Assembly (NCBI RefSeq): GCF_029255185.1
Contig: NZ_JAPUVO010000096.1
Span: 1 to 39,874 of the forward strand
DNA length: 39,874 nt
Source: Propionivibrio sp.
GTDB taxonomy: Bacteria > Pseudomonadota > Gammaproteobacteria > Burkholderiales > Rhodocyclaceae
Direction of reading: 5' to 3'
The notes below the pieces were generated by a model. It did no database searches. It was not told where the DNA came from and saw only the letters and a list, made by a program, of their open reading frames with translations. Positions 9,302 through 19,190 of the stretch are shown here, piece after piece. Position 1 is the stretch's first letter. Each line of letters starts with the position of its first letter. A program made the translations under genes and the position numbers.

Positions 9302-11245
9302 ATGGACTATATCGATTTGCCGCCACTGCTTTCCGCGCAAGGGACCGTGCGCCTGCCGGGTTCGAAGAGCATCTCCAATCGGGTGCTGTTGCTTGCCGCC
9401 TTGGCCGAGGGTGATACCGAAGTTCGCGACCTGCTCGAATCCGACGATACGGCGCTGATGCTCGATGCGCTCGATGCGCTTGGCGTCGATGTGGACGCGC
9501 TCGGTAACAACGCTTTTTGCGTGCATGGAGCGGCTGGCACTTTCCCGGCCAAGGATGTCGAACTGTTTCTTGGCAATGCCGGTACCGCTTTCCGCTCATT
9601 GACCGCGGCCTTGGCGCTGGCGGGGGGGTACTACACGCTTTCCGGTGTGCCACGCATGCACGAGCGACCGATCGGCGATCTGGTCAATGCCTTGCGCGAT
9701 CTGGGGGCTGATGTCGCCTATCTTGATCAGGACGGTTTTCCCCCGCTCAAAATTCGTCCGGCGACGATTCTCCCGGAGGGTGTCGTACGCGTGCGTGGCG
9801 ACGTGTCGAGCCAGTTTCTTACCGGTCTGTTGATGGCGCTGCCGCTCTGTGGCGTCAAGATCACCGTTGAAGTCATCGGCGAGCTCACGTCCAAGCCCTA
9901 CATCGAAATCACGCTGGCCGTCATGGCGCGCTTTGGCGTGCAGGTAGAGCGTGCGGGTTGGCAGCGTTTTACGATTCCGGCGGGATCATCCTACCGATCG
10001 CCCGGCGTGATTCATGTCGAGGGTGATGCCTCCTCGGCCTCGTATTTCCTGGCACTCGGTGCGCTTGGCGGGGGGCCGCTGCGTATTGAGGGCGTCGGTT
10101 GTGATTCGATTCAGGGCGATGTGCGCTTTGCCGATGCATTGGCACAAATGGGTGCGCGCATCGAAATGGGACCGAACTGGATCGAGGCCAGTGCTCCACT
10201 CTCGGGGAAGCTGCGCGGCATTGAACTCGATTGCAACTCGATCCCCGATGCGGCGATGACCCTGGCGACCAGCGCACTGTTTGCCGAAGGCACGACCACA
10301 CTAAGAAATATCGCCAGTTGGCGGGTCAAGGAAACCGACCGTATCGCGGCAATGTCGACCGAACTGCGCAAGCTCGGCGCGCTGGTGGACGAGGGGGCCG
10401 ACTTTATCCGCGTGACCCCGCCGCACGGTGCGCTGCACACGCCACTCTCTGGCATTGACACCTACGACGATCACCGCATGGCCATGTGCTTCTCGCTGGT
10501 GTCGCTGGCGACCACGCTGCGCATCAATGATCCGTGCTGCGTGAACAAGACCTTTCCCTGCTACTTCAAGCAGTTTGCGCAGCTTACCCAGCCGGTTCCG
10601 GTCATCGCCATTGACGGCCCTTCGGCGTCTGGCAAGGGGACAGTCGCGGCGCGCGTGGCGTTGGCACTCGGCTGGCATTATCTTGACTCGGGCGCGCTCT
10701 ATCGCCTGACGGCGCTGGCTGCCCGACGCGCTGGCGCGGCGTGGCACGATGAGGCGCGCGTGGCGGCCGTTGCCGCCGGACTCGACGTGGTGTTTGGCGA
10801 GAATTCGATCCGGCTTTCCGGCGATGATGTGAGCGAGGCAATCCGGCAAGAGGAAATCTCGTCCGGGGCTTCCCAGGTGGCCGCGCTGCCTGCCGTGCGT
10901 TCCGCACTGCTTTTTCGGCAGCGCCTCTTTCGCCAGGCGCCTGGCCTGGTCGCTGATGGGCGTGATATGGCTTCGGTCGTTTTTCCTGATGCGCAGACTA
11001 AGATATTCCTCACCGCGAGCGTCGATGTACGAGCGGAAAGGCGCTATAAGCAGTTGATCGAAAAAGGAATCGCTGCTAGTATCCTGCCTCTTTTGCTGGA
11101 TTTGCGTGAACGCGACGAACGCGATAGCCAACGTAGCGTAGCGCCCTTGCAGCAAAGTGAAGATGCCCAGTTGCTTGATACGACAGAACTGACCGTTGAA
11201 CAAGCGGTGGCCCAGGTACTGTTGTGGAGCAATCAGGGGTCGTAG
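9302..11245 (+). CDS. aroA: Fused EPSP synthase (AroA) - cytidylate kinase (Cmk)
   Basis: One 647-residue frame holds two enzymes. Residues 1 to about 428 are 3-phosphoshikimate 1-carboxyvinyltransferase: [35 protein letters not shown], the KETDRI motif and [12 protein letters not shown]. From about residue 432 the frame continues without a stop into cytidylate kinase, which phosphorylates CMP/dCMP: P-loop [33 protein letters not shown] and [16 protein letters not shown] 9302 is chosen because it starts the AroA domain; the longer open frame upstream overlaps tyrA and the repeat. No strong Shine-Dalgarno precedes it. The fusion is known in Rhodocyclales and relatives, so it is not a sequencing error. 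Confidence 0.95.
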   Translation: MDYIDLPPLLSAQGTVRLPGSKSISNRVLLLAALAEGDTEVRDLLESDDTALMLDALDALGVDVDALGNNAFCVHGAAGTFPAKDVELFLGNAGTAFRSLTAALALAGGYYTLSGVPRMHERPIGDLVNALRDLGADVAYLDQDGFPPLKIRPATILPEGVVRVRGDVSSQFLTGLLMALPLCGVKITVEVIGELTSKPYIEITLAVMARFGVQVERAGWQRFTIPAGSSYRSPGVIHVEGDASSASYFLALGALGGGPLRIEGVGCDSIQGDVRFADALAQMGARIEMGPNWIEASAPLSGKLRGIELDCNSIPDAAMTLATSALFAEGTTTLRNIASWRVKETDRIAAMSTELRKLGALVDEGADFIRVTPPHGALHTPLSGIDTYDDHRMAMCFSLVSLATTLRINDPCCVNKTFPCYFKQFAQLTQPVPVIAIDGPSASGKGTVAARVALALGWHYLDSGALYRLTALAARRAGAAWHDEARVAAVAAGLDVVFGENSIRLSGDDVSEAIRQEEISSGASQVAALPAVRSALLFRQRLFRQAPGLVADGRDMASVVFPDAQTKIFLTASVDVRAERRYKQLIEKGIAASILPLLLDLRERDERDSQRSVAPLQQSEDAQLLDTTELTVEQAVAQVLLWSNQGS

Positions 11246-11290
11246 TAAAGGCGTTACGGCAGGTGCCGTGCGTCCAAGGTGTTGCCAGTT

Positions 11291-11382
11291 GCCCCATTGG
11301 GCAGGGCGGCGAACCCTCAGGGTTCTCGCCAGGCGGGTGTCAGGCGCTGGCAGCTTTTTAAACGTTACCCGCAATCCTGCGG
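11291..11382 (+). promoter_or_regulatory. Structured rpsA leader, candidate S1 autoregulation site
   Basis: Three small hairpins precede rpsA. GCCC-CATT-GGGC is at 11291-11302. GGCG-AACCC with GGGTT-CT-CGCC is at 11308-11330. CCGCA-ATCC-TGCGG is at 11369-11382. No strong Shine-Dalgarno lies before the ATG. In E. coli the rpsA start region likewise folds into hairpins and lacks a canonical Shine-Dalgarno, and is repressed by free S1. The regulatory role here is inference. Confidence 0.4.
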
Positions 11383-11397
11383 TCAGGTCACTCTCAC

Positions 11398-13095
11398 ATG
11401 TCAGCCAATCCCATTATTTCAGAAAGTTTTGCCGATCTTTTCGAAGCCAGCCTCGCGCGCCAGGAAATGCGTCAGGGCGAGGTCATTACGGCGGAAGTCG
11501 TGCGTATCGACCAGAACTTTGTCGTCGTCAATGCCGGACTCAAGTCCGAAAGCTATATCGAACGTGAAGAATTTCTAAGCGATCTAGGCGAACTCGAAGT
11601 CAAGGTCGGTGACTTCACCCAGGTCGCCATCGAGCAACTCGAAAACGGTTTTGGCGAAACCCGCCTCTCACGCGAGCGCGCCAAGCGCGTCGCTGCGTGG
11701 AACTTCCTCGAAGCGGCGCTCAACGAAGGCACCCTCGTTACCGGCACCATCACCGGCAAGGTCAAGGGCGGTCTGACCGTCATGGCCAACAGCGTTCGTG
11801 CCTTCCTGCCGGGTTCGCTGGTCGATATGCGTCCGGTCAAGGACACCACGCCGTACGAAGGCAAGACCTACGAATTCAAGGTCATCAAGCTTGACCGCAA
11901 GCGTAACAACGTTGTCGTTTCCCGTCGCGCCGTTCTTGAGGCCAGTGTTGGTGAGGAGCGCGAAGCACTGCTGTCCAACCTCAAGGAAGGCAGCATCGTC
12001 AAGGGTATCGTCAAGAACATCACCGATTACGGCGCTTTCGTCGACCTCGGTGGCATCGATGGCCTGCTGCACATCACCGACCTGGCCTGGCGCCGTGTCC
12101 GTCACCCGTCCGAAGTTCTGGCCGTCGGCGACGAAGTGCAGGCCAAGATTCTCAAGTTTGACCAGGACAAGAACCGCGTCTCGCTCGGCCTCAAGCAGCT
12201 TGGCGAAGATCCGTGGGTCGGCATCTCGCGTCGTTATCCGCAAAGCACCCGCCTGTTCGGCAAAGTTACCAACCTGACGGATTACGGCGCTTTCGTCGAA
12301 ATCGAGCAGGGCATCGAAGGCCTGGTGCACGTCTCCGAAATGGACTGGACCAACAAGAACGTCCATCCGTCCAAGGTCGTTCAGCTGGGCGACGAAGTCG
12401 AAGTCATGATCCTCGAGATTGACGAAGAGCGTCGCCGCATCTCGCTTGGCATGAAGCAGTGTGCTGCCAATCCGTGGGATGAGTTCTCGATGAACCAGAA
12501 GAAGGGCGACAAGGTTCGTGGCGCCATCAAGTCGATCACCGATTTCGGCGTATTCATTGGCTTGCCAGGCGGCATTGATGGCCTGGTGCACCTCTCCGAC
12601 CTGTCGTGGTCGATTCCGGGCGAAGAAGCGATCCGCAACTTCAAGAAGGGTGACGAAGTCGAAGCCGTGGTTCTGGCCATCGACACCGAGAAGGAGCGCA
12701 TCTCCCTGGGCATCAAGCAGCTCGATGGCGATCCCTACACCAGCTTTATTGCGACCCACGAAAAGAATGCCATTGTGCGTGGCGTCGTCAAGTCACTCGA
12801 TGCGCGCGGTGCAATCGTCACCCTTGACGGCGACATGGAAGGCTATCTGCGCGCTTCCGAAGTGTCGCGTGATCGTATTGACGATCTGACCAAAGTTTAC
12901 AAGGAAGGTGACGCAGTCGAAGCGATGATCATCAACATTGATCGCAAGACGCGTTCGATCAACTTGTCAATCAAAGCCAAAGACCAGGCCGAGCAGCACG
13001 AAGCGATGCAGAAGTTTTCTGTGGACAGCAGCGTTAGCTCGGGCACGACCAATCTTGGCGCTCTGCTGAAAGCCAAGCTCAATAACCCGCAATAA
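11398..13095 (+). CDS. rpsA: 30S ribosomal protein S1
   Basis: S1 of 565 residues with the usual six S1/OB-fold repeats. Repeats 3-6 show recurring G-x-V-K-x-I/L-T-D-(Y/F)-G-A/V-F and G-L-V/L-H cores. The first two, shorter repeats (about residues 20-190) bind the ribosome. S1 recruits structured or weak-Shine-Dalgarno mRNAs to the 30S subunit. Length and order match proteobacterial S1. It follows aroA-cmk by 152 nt and precedes ihfB, as in many proteobacteria (cmk-rpsA-ihfB). Confidence 0.98.
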   Translation: MSANPIISESFADLFEASLARQEMRQGEVITAEVVRIDQNFVVVNAGLKSESYIEREEFLSDLGELEVKVGDFTQVAIEQLENGFGETRLSRERAKRVAAWNFLEAALNEGTLVTGTITGKVKGGLTVMANSVRAFLPGSLVDMRPVKDTTPYEGKTYEFKVIKLDRKRNNVVVSRRAVLEASVGEEREALLSNLKEGSIVKGIVKNITDYGAFVDLGGIDGLLHITDLAWRRVRHPSEVLAVGDEVQAKILKFDQDKNRVSLGLKQLGEDPWVGISRRYPQSTRLFGKVTNLTDYGAFVEIEQGIEGLVHVSEMDWTNKNVHPSKVVQLGDEVEVMILEIDEERRRISLGMKQCAANPWDEFSMNQKKGDKVRGAIKSITDFGVFIGLPGGIDGLVHLSDLSWSIPGEEAIRNFKKGDEVEAVVLAIDTEKERISLGIKQLDGDPYTSFIATHEKNAIVRGVVKSLDARGAIVTLDGDMEGYLRASEVSRDRIDDLTKVYKEGDAVEAMIINIDRKTRSINLSIKAKDQAEQHEAMQKFSVDSSVSSGTTNLGALLKAKLNNPQ

Positions 13096-13107
13096 GGCTT
13101 GATGAGC

Positions 13108-13401
13108 ATGACCAAGTCAGATCTGATAGCGCAGTTGGCGGAGCGTTTTCCGCAACTGGTCGCGAAGGACGCAGATTTTGCGGTCAAGATGATTCTCGAT
13201 GCGATGTCCGAAGTTTTGGTCAAGGGTGATCGTATCGAGATTCGCGGCTTCGGTAGTTTTTCACTGAACTATCGACCGCCGCGCATCGGTCGTAACCCCA
13301 AGTCCGGGGACAAAGTCAGTGTCCCTCAAAAATGGGTGCCGCATTTCAAGGCCGGCAAAGAACTGCGTGAGCGTGTCGATAGTGCGCTCAATGCGGTCTG
13401 A
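13108..13401 (+). CDS. ihfB: Integration host factor subunit beta
   Basis: HU/IHF-family DNA-bending protein of 97 residues, partner of IHF-alpha. MTKSDLI at the start, [11 protein letters not shown], the [13 protein letters not shown] beta-arm and [14 protein letters not shown] match IhfB. ATG 13108 is chosen because the protein then starts like known IhfB. In-frame ATG 13102 and TTG 13099 are alternatives; AAGG lies 10 nt before 13108 and only 4 nt before 13102. A strong terminator follows. Confidence 0.95.
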   Translation: MTKSDLIAQLAERFPQLVAKDADFAVKMILDAMSEVLVKGDRIEIRGFGSFSLNYRPPRIGRNPKSGDKVSVPQKWVPHFKAGKELRERVDSALNAV

Positions 13402-13431
13402 ATGACAAGGCTTGGGCACGAGTAATACACC

Positions 13432-13459
13432 GGGCGGCAACGAGAGTTGCCGCCCTTTT
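13432..13459 (+). terminator. Rho-independent terminator after ihfB
   Basis: A perfect 10-bp stem GGGCGGCAAC / GTTGCCGCCC encloses a GAGA loop and is followed by TTTT. It lies between ihfB and the lapA-like gene. Confidence 0.85.
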
Positions 13460-13477
13460 CATTGTGGAGGTTGACGG

Positions 13478-13735
13478 ATGCGTGCCTTGCTGTGGGGCTG
13501 TCGGATTTTCATATTTCTGTTCTTGCTCGCCTTTGCGCTGAAGAATTCTGACCCTGTTAGCGTCCGCTTCTTCTTCGATACCGCTTGGCAGGCGCCACTG
13601 ATTATCATCGTTCTTGCCTTTTTTGCGGGTGGTGCGGCCCTCGGCGTGCTGTCGGTACTCGGCACGGTTTTCGGTTTGCGCCGGGAAGTGTCGCGATTGA
13701 AGCGAGAAGCGAATCAAACAGGGAAGAACGCTTGA
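13478..13735 (+). CDS. lapA: LapA-domain (DUF1049) inner membrane protein
   Basis: Small protein of 85 residues with two membrane segments (about 5-21 and 38-62) separated by the NSDPVSVRFFF motif typical of LapA/DUF1049. A basic, probably coiled-coil tail (RREVSRLKREAN) follows. LapA works with LapB in controlling LPS synthesis in E. coli through FtsH-mediated turnover of LpxC. GGAGG lies 7 nt before the ATG. lapB follows after a palindromic repeat, which supports the assignment. Confidence 0.85.
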   Translation: MRALLWGCRIFIFLFLLAFALKNSDPVSVRFFFDTAWQAPLIIIVLAFFAGGAALGVLSVLGTVFGLRREVSRLKREANQTGKNA

Positions 13736-13820
13736 ACCACAACGAGCGCAACGAGCACGACGAAATTCACTGGGCGAAAAGCTTTTTATTTTCGTTGTGT
13801 TCGTCGTGCCCGTTGTGGTT
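13735..13820. repeat. Imperfect palindromic repeat, ACAACGA type, copy 1
   Basis: The left arm starts AACCACAACGAGCGCAACGA. The right arm ends CGTGCCCGTTGTGGTT, its near-perfect complement, so the RNA would form a long hairpin with a loop near 13766-13788. It begins at the last base of the lapA stop codon. A related copy lies at 17893-17960, sharing AACCACAACGAGC and CGAAATTCA. Confidence 0.8.
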
Positions 13821-13866
13821 AATTGCTGTTTCTCTGGGTAGCCAGTGATGATGTATCGCCAACAAA

Positions 13867-15036
13867 ATGATTGAATTCGAGTACTGGCAACTTCTATTCT
13901 TTCCGCTCTTCTTCGGGCTGGGCTGGGCCGCCGCGCGGGTCGATATTCGGCATCTGGTCAGGGAATCCCGGGCTCTGCCGCGCTCGTATTTTCAGGGGCT
14001 CAATTTTCTTCTCAACGAACAACCGGACCGCGCCATCGAGTCCTTTGTTGACGCCGTCAAGGTCGATCCGCAGACCATTGAACTGCATTTTGCGCTGGGC
14101 AGTCTTTTCCGTCGTCGTGGTGAGACCGAACGTGCCATCCGCATGCATCAGAATCTCGTTGAACGCGAAGATCTGGCGCAGGATCTGAAACTGCATGCCC
14201 TTTCCGAACTCGGGCAGGATTATCTGAAAGCCGGGTTGCTCGACCGGGCCGAAGAAGTCTTCAACAGACTTCTCGACTCGCCGCTGGTCAAGGACGCCAA
14301 GCGTAATCTGCTCGAAATCTATCAGCTCGAAAAGGACTGGGAGAAGGCGATCGCCATCGCCGCCGAATTGCCTGATATTGCCTCGCAAAAAGAAATCGCC
14401 GAGTACTACTGCGAACTGGCTGCGGCCGAGATGATCCGCTCGCGCCGCGACGTGGCGTCGGGTCATTTGAAGACAGCGCTCGAAAAAAATCGCAAATGTG
14501 TTCGCGCCAGTTTGCTGCAAGGTGACATTGAGGCGCAGCAGGACCGCAGTGAAGAGGCGGTCGTCTACTGGCAACGAATCGAGCAGCAGGATCCATCCTA
14601 CCTGGCGCTGGTCGCGCAACGCCTGCTTGACGCCTTCCGCCGGCTGGAGCGTCGTGATGAGGGCTTGCAGCTCCTGCGCGGTTATCTCGAACACTACCCG
14701 TCGCTCGACCTGCTCGACGTTGTTTTTCAACTGGTGCTCGAAAGTGAAGGCCCTGAGGCGGCGTATTTCCTGGTTCGCGACGAGTTGAAGCGCAATCCGA
14801 CCCTGCTTGGTTTCGACAAGTTGATCGAGGCCCGGTTGCTGGTCGCGTCACCCGAAACGCGGGCTGATCTGGATCTTTCAAAGAGCATCGTGCAAGGCTA
14901 CACGCGCCGGCTGGCGCGTTATCGGTGCGATAATTGCGGCTTCAAGGCGCGCCAGTTCTATTGGCGATGCCCGGCCTGTGGCGGGTGGGAAACCTATTCG
15001 CCGAAACGTACCGAAGAATTTGATTTGACGCCTTAG
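13867..15036 (+). CDS. lapB: LPS assembly protein LapB (YciM)
   Basis: Protein of 389 residues. An N-terminal membrane anchor (about residues 8-24, LLFFPLFFGLGWAAA) is followed by tetratricopeptide repeats through most of the length. The C-terminal rubredoxin-like metal site uses C354-x-x-C357 and C368-x-x-C371 (CDNCGF, CPACGGWE). In E. coli LapB tethers FtsH to LpxC and so balances LPS with phospholipid. Order lapA-lapB-heptose genes is consistent. A 131-nt gap containing the palindromic repeat separates it from lapA. Confidence 0.95.
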   Translation: MIEFEYWQLLFFPLFFGLGWAAARVDIRHLVRESRALPRSYFQGLNFLLNEQPDRAIESFVDAVKVDPQTIELHFALGSLFRRRGETERAIRMHQNLVEREDLAQDLKLHALSELGQDYLKAGLLDRAEEVFNRLLDSPLVKDAKRNLLEIYQLEKDWEKAIAIAAELPDIASQKEIAEYYCELAAAEMIRSRRDVASGHLKTALEKNRKCVRASLLQGDIEAQQDRSEEAVVYWQRIEQQDPSYLALVAQRLLDAFRRLERRDEGLQLLRGYLEHYPSLDLLDVVFQLVLESEGPEAAYFLVRDELKRNPTLLGFDKLIEARLLVASPETRADLDLSKSIVQGYTRRLARYRCDNCGFKARQFYWRCPACGGWETYSPKRTEEFDLTP

Positions 15037-15054
15037 CGGGCCAAGGACATTTGC

Positions 15055-15987
15055 ATGAATCTGGGAGATCTTTCGGCCGTTCGTTTGCTCATTGTCGGCG
15101 ACGTGATGCTCGACCGTTACTGGTTTGGCGATGTCTCGCGCATTTCGCCTGAGGCGCCGGTGCCGATCGTCAAGGTCGAGCGCAGCGAGGAGCGTCCGGG
15201 GGGCGCTGCCAACGTGGCGCGCAACGCGCAAGCGCTGGGCGCGCAGGTTTCGTTGCTGGCGCTGGTCGGCAATGATGAGGCCGGCGAGAGTCTCAAACGC
15301 TTGATGAAAGAGGGCGGGATTGACGCCAGTCTGCACATCGACGATGCCGTGACCACCACCGTCAAGCTGCGCGTGATTGGCCGACAGCAGCAGTTGTTGC
15401 GCATCGATTTCGAGACTCTGCCATCGCATGAGGTCTTGCGTGCCAAACTGTCCGAATTCGAGCAGCGCCTGCCAGATTGCGCTGCAGTGGTTTTTTCCGA
15501 TTACGGCAAGGGCGGATTGACACATATCAGCGAGATGATCCAGTTGGCGCGGGCCGCCGGCAAGATCGTGCTGGTTGATCCCAAGGGTGACGACTATTCA
15601 ATTTACGCCGGGGCCACGATCATCACGCCGAATCGTTCTGAAATGCGCGAAGTGGTCGGGCGCTGGAAGGACGAGGCCGAACTCGAACGCAAGGCCAGCG
15701 CCCTGCGCTCAGAGCTCGATCTGCAAGCGCTGCTGGTTACGCGCAGCGAAGAGGGAATGACGCTTTTCCGTGCCGCTGGCACGGTTCACGAACAGGCCGT
15801 GGCACGCGAGGTGTTTGACGTGTCCGGCGCCGGTGATACGGTCATCGCTACTCTGGCGGTAATGCTGGCGCATGGTGCAGATTGGGAACAGGCGATCCAT
15901 ATTGCAAATGTCGCTGCCGGCGTCGTCGTCGGCAAACTCGGTACGGCGGTTGTCAGCCGTGCCGAACTCAATGCGGCACTGAACTAA
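15055..15987 (+). CDS. rfaE1: D-glycero-beta-D-manno-heptose-7-phosphate kinase
   Basis: PfkB/ribokinase-family kinase of 310 residues that makes heptose 1,7-bisphosphate for the LPS inner core. GDVMLDRYWFGD, RPGGAANVARN, VVFSDYGKGG and the catalytic DVSGAGDT near residue 258 are present. Only the kinase half of E. coli HldE is encoded, so the nucleotidyltransferase must be elsewhere. AAGGA precedes the ATG. It is 9 nt from rfaD in an obvious LPS-core operon. Confidence 0.95.
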   Translation: MNLGDLSAVRLLIVGDVMLDRYWFGDVSRISPEAPVPIVKVERSEERPGGAANVARNAQALGAQVSLLALVGNDEAGESLKRLMKEGGIDASLHIDDAVTTTVKLRVIGRQQQLLRIDFETLPSHEVLRAKLSEFEQRLPDCAAVVFSDYGKGGLTHISEMIQLARAAGKIVLVDPKGDDYSIYAGATIITPNRSEMREVVGRWKDEAELERKASALRSELDLQALLVTRSEEGMTLFRAAGTVHEQAVAREVFDVSGAGDTVIATLAVMLAHGADWEQAIHIANVAAGVVVGKLGTAVVSRAELNAALN

Positions 15988-15996
15988 GGAAATTTA

Positions 15997-16992
15997 ATGT
16001 ATACCATTGTCACCGGTGCAGCCGGGTTTATCGGGTCAAATCTGGTCCGCGCGCTCAACGATCGCGGGGTGAGCAAGATCATCGCGGTCGATAATCTGAC
16101 CCGCGCCGACAAATTCAGAAATCTGGTCGATTGTGAGATTGCCGATTACATCGACAAGCGGGAATTCATCGATCGGCTGCTGGCTGGAAACTTTGACGGT
16201 GACGTCGACGCCGTTTTCCATGAGGGCGCCTGTTCAGACACTATGGAATCTGACGGCCGCTACATGATGGAAAATAATTTTCGTTATTCTCTTGGAATGC
16301 TCGACTGGTGTCTTGGGCAGGACGTACAATTCCTTTACGCCTCGAGTGCGGCAACTTACGGCGGCAGCAGCCAATTCAGGGAGGAGCGATCGTTTGAGGC
16401 GCCGCTCAACGTGTATGGTTATTCCAAGTTGCTCTTCGATCAGATCGTGCGCCAGCGCTTGCCCAAGGCCTCGTCGCAAATCGTCGGCTTCCGCTACTTC
16501 AACGTCTACGGGCCGCGCGAGTCGCACAAAGGACGCATGGCTTCGGTGGCTTTCCATCACTACAACCAGTTCCGTGCTGAACACAAGGTCAAGCTCTTCG
16601 AGGGCTGTGACGGCTATGCCAATGGCGAGCAGAAGCGAGACTTCGTCTATGTTGGCGATGTCGCCAAGGTCAATCTCTACTTCCTTGATCATCCACAAAC
16701 GTCCGGGATATTTAACCTTGGTACGGGGCGTGCGCAAAGCTTCAACGATCTTGCAGTGGCCAACGTCAACAGCTGCCGCGCGCTCGCCGGGGAAGTGAAA
16801 CAATCTCTCGAAGAACTGCTCAGCCAGGGTTTCATCGAGTACATTCCCTTTCCTGAAGCGCTGCGCGGCAAGTACCAGAGCTTTACCCAGGCAGACCTCA
16901 CCAGGCTGCGTCAGGCGGGTTACGAGGAGGATTTCGCCAGCGTCGAAGACGGCGTCGCACAGTACGTAGAGTGGCTGAGTGCCCGTGTATAA
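15997..16992 (+). CDS. rfaD: ADP-L-glycero-D-manno-heptose 6-epimerase
   Basis: Extended short-chain dehydrogenase of 331 residues that epimerises ADP-D,D-heptose to ADP-L,D-heptose for LPS core. It has the N-terminal [13 protein letters not shown] motif, HEGACSDT and the catalytic YGYSK (Y-x-x-x-K), plus [15 protein letters not shown] lies 7 nt before the ATG. The 3' end overlaps cysM by 14 nt. Confidence 0.96.
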   Translation: MYTIVTGAAGFIGSNLVRALNDRGVSKIIAVDNLTRADKFRNLVDCEIADYIDKREFIDRLLAGNFDGDVDAVFHEGACSDTMESDGRYMMENNFRYSLGMLDWCLGQDVQFLYASSAATYGGSSQFREERSFEAPLNVYGYSKLLFDQIVRQRLPKASSQIVGFRYFNVYGPRESHKGRMASVAFHHYNQFRAEHKVKLFEGCDGYANGEQKRDFVYVGDVAKVNLYFLDHPQTSGIFNLGTGRAQSFNDLAVANVNSCRALAGEVKQSLEELLSQGFIEYIPFPEALRGKYQSFTQADLTRLRQAGYEEDFASVEDGVAQYVEWLSARV

Positions 16993-17884
16993 GACCCTTG
17001 AAGATTTCGTCGGCGGGACGCCGCTGGTCCGCTTGAGACGCTTGCCCGGCGCCGAGCTGCAAGCGCGCGGCAACGTCATTCTGGCCAAGCTCGAAGGCAA
17101 CAACCCGGCGGGTTCGGTCAAGGACCGGCCGGCGCTGTTCATGGTTCGCAACGCCGAGCGGCGTGGTGACATCAAGCCCGGCGATACGCTGATCGAAGCA
17201 ACGTCCGGCAATACCGGCATCGCGCTGGCGATGGCAGCGGCGATGGGTGGTTATCGAATGATTCTCGTCATGCCGGAAAGCCAGAGCATCGAACGCCGGC
17301 AGACGATGCGTGCCTTCGGTGCAGAACTGGTGCTCACGCCTCGGGACGGCGGTATGGAACTGGCCCGTGATGTCGCCGAGAAAATGCGCGACGAAGGGCG
17401 CGGCATCATTCTCGACCAGTTTGCCAACCAAGATAACCCGCAGGCGCACTACGAAGGCACCGGCCCCGAGATCTGGCGCGATACGCAGGGACGCATCACA
17501 CACTTCGTCAGCAGCATGGGAACGACGGGGACGATCATGGGCGTCTCACGCTACCTCAAAGAGCAGAATCCGGCGGTCTGCATTGTCGGCTGTCAGCCCG
17601 AGCCAGGTGCGCAGATTCCGGGAATCCGCAAGTGGCCGGAGGCTTATCTGCCCAAAATTTTTGACCGCTCGCGGATCGATCGGGAGGAGTCGGTAGCGCA
17701 GGGAGACGCCGAAGAAATGACCCGGCGGCTGGCCTGCGAAGAAGGGATTTTTGCCGGCATTTCCTCCGGCGGTGCGCTGGCGGTTGCCCTGCGCTTGGCA
17801 CGCGAAACCGAGAACGCCACCATCGTCACCATCGTCTGCGACCGTGGCGACCGCTACCTGTCGACTGGCGTTTTCCCGGCCTGA
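16979..17884 (+). CDS. cysM: Cysteine synthase B
   Basis: PLP-dependent O-acetylserine sulfhydrylase of 301 residues. The PLP lysine is K48 in [32 protein letters not shown] and [16 protein letters not shown] bind substrate and phosphate. IPGIRKWP and [13 protein letters not shown] are CysM-specific rather than CysK. The assigned start is GTG 16979, inside rfaD; GTG 16985 is an alternative two codons later. Overlap with rfaD suggests coupling. A palindromic repeat follows the stop. Confidence 0.94.
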   Translation: MPVYKTLEDFVGGTPLVRLRRLPGAELQARGNVILAKLEGNNPAGSVKDRPALFMVRNAERRGDIKPGDTLIEATSGNTGIALAMAAAMGGYRMILVMPESQSIERRQTMRAFGAELVLTPRDGGMELARDVAEKMRDEGRGIILDQFANQDNPQAHYEGTGPEIWRDTQGRITHFVSSMGTTGTIMGVSRYLKEQNPAVCIVGCQPEPGAQIPGIRKWPEAYLPKIFDRSRIDREESVAQGDAEEMTRRLACEEGIFAGISSGGALAVALRLARETENATIVTIVCDRGDRYLSTGVFPA

Positions 17885-17892
17885 AGGTCATT

Positions 17893-17960
17893 AACCACAA
17901 CGAGCACAACGAAATTCAGCAAGTATTTATTTTTTTCTTCTCGTTGTGTACGTTGGTGTG
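17893..17960. repeat. Imperfect palindromic repeat, ACAACGA type, copy 2
   Basis: The left arm AACCACAACGAGCACAACGA is complementary, with mismatches, to the right arm around TCTCGTTGTGTACGTTGGTG. It shares both arms and the CGAAATTCA stretch with the repeat at 13735-13820. It sits between cysM and the exonuclease gene, whose ATG is 24 nt further on. Confidence 0.75.
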
Positions 17961-17983
17961 CAACTCCTTTCTAAAATCATTCT

Positions 17984-18787
17984 ATGAAACCCGTCCTCGT
18001 CTTTGACATTGAAACCATTCCTGATGTGCCCGGGATGCGCCGTCTGCACGACCTTGATCCGGCGCTGTCGGATGCCGAGGTGGCCGAACTGGCCTTCCAG
18101 CAGCGCCGCGCGCAGAACGGCACCGATTTCCTGCCGCTCCATCTGCAACGGATTGCCGTCATCTCCTGTGCGCTGCGCGTGGGCAAGGACCTGCGCGTCT
18201 GGTCGCTGGCCGAGCCCGAGCAGAGCGAAGCGGAGATCATTCAACGCTTTTTTGACGGCGTCGAAAAATTCACCCCGCAGATCGTATCCTGGAACGGCGG
18301 TGGTTTCGACCTGCCAGTGCTGCACTATCGCGGGCTGATCCACGGCGTTGTGGCGCCGCGCTACTGGGATCTGGGTGACGGTGATTACGCGGACAGCCGT
18401 GAATTCAAGTGGAACAACTACATCAGCCGTTACCACACGCGCCACCTCGATCTGATGGACCTGTTGGCCATGTATCAGCCGCGCGCCAATGTGCCGCTTG
18501 ACGCCCTGGCCAAGCTGATCGGCTTTCCGGGCAAGCTCGGCATGGACGGCAGCAAGGTCTGGGACGCCTGGCAGTCCGGTGAGATGGCCGGAATCCGCGA
18601 CTACTGTGAAACCGATGTGCTCAACACCTACCTTGTTTCTCTGCGCTTCCGACTGATGCGCGGCGAACTGTCACGCAGCGAATACGAAGTCGAGATCGGC
18701 TTCGTCCAGAGCGAACTGGAAAGGCTCGACAAGCCCCACTGGCAGGAGTTTCTGGCCGCCTGGCACGCGCCGTCACAGCTATCCTAA
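17984..18787 (+). CDS. Predicted 3'-5' exonuclease, PolB proofreading-domain type
   Basis: Stand-alone DEDD-type exonuclease of 267 residues. Exo I is VFDIETIPD at residues 4-12, with the two catalytic acids D6 and E8. Exo II lies in QIVSWNGGGFDLPVLHYR. Exo III is near the C-terminal IRDYCETDVLNTYLV, with its acidic residues. This matches the conserved family of exonucleases related to the DNA polymerase B proofreading domain; its cellular role is not established. No clear Shine-Dalgarno is visible. Confidence 0.85.
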   Translation: MKPVLVFDIETIPDVPGMRRLHDLDPALSDAEVAELAFQQRRAQNGTDFLPLHLQRIAVISCALRVGKDLRVWSLAEPEQSEAEIIQRFFDGVEKFTPQIVSWNGGGFDLPVLHYRGLIHGVVAPRYWDLGDGDYADSREFKWNNYISRYHTRHLDLMDLLAMYQPRANVPLDALAKLIGFPGKLGMDGSKVWDAWQSGEMAGIRDYCETDVLNTYLVSLRFRLMRGELSRSEYEVEIGFVQSELERLDKPHWQEFLAAWHAPSQLS

Positions 18788-18883
18788 AGTTGTTGCGGCG
18801 CTGGCCGTTGACTGGCATGTCTTCGATGTCTTCGCCAATAACCTTACGAGGTCCAGCACCCTAAAAAGATACTGGGACGTGCC

Positions 18884-19141
18884 ATGTTGAATCTGACCCT
18901 GAAGTGCACCGACTCCATCGAAACCATTCTGCCGACCGTTGAACTGGCCATGCATACCGGGGACGTCTGCCACATTCACAATATCAACTACCTGGGTCAG
19001 ATTCACTTGGCGGCATTGACTCTGCTGGCGATGTCGCAGAACTTGATGGATTCGGCAACTGGTCAGATTGTCCACCCGCATCCTGGGTTCTGCCTGCTCG
19101 GCATTGATGATCGCGGAGTGACGCGAACCCTGGTGATGTGA
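18884..19141 (+). CDS. Hypothetical small protein
   Basis: An 85-residue frame, not recognised. It has no signal peptide or membrane segment, a histidine-rich middle (HTGDVCHIHNINYLGQIH) and a C-terminal FCLLGIDDRGVTRTLVM. GGGA lies 6 nt before the ATG. Codon usage looks like that of neighbours. It stands alone between the exonuclease and a convergent broken toxin gene. Whether it is expressed is uncertain. Confidence 0.4.
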   Translation: MLNLTLKCTDSIETILPTVELAMHTGDVCHIHNINYLGQIHLAALTLLAMSQNLMDSATGQIVHPHPGFCLLGIDDRGVTRTLVM

Positions 19142-19190
19142 ATCAGCCTAAAATCCTCACCTTTGCGGTGAATAACTGAGTTTTTCAGGA

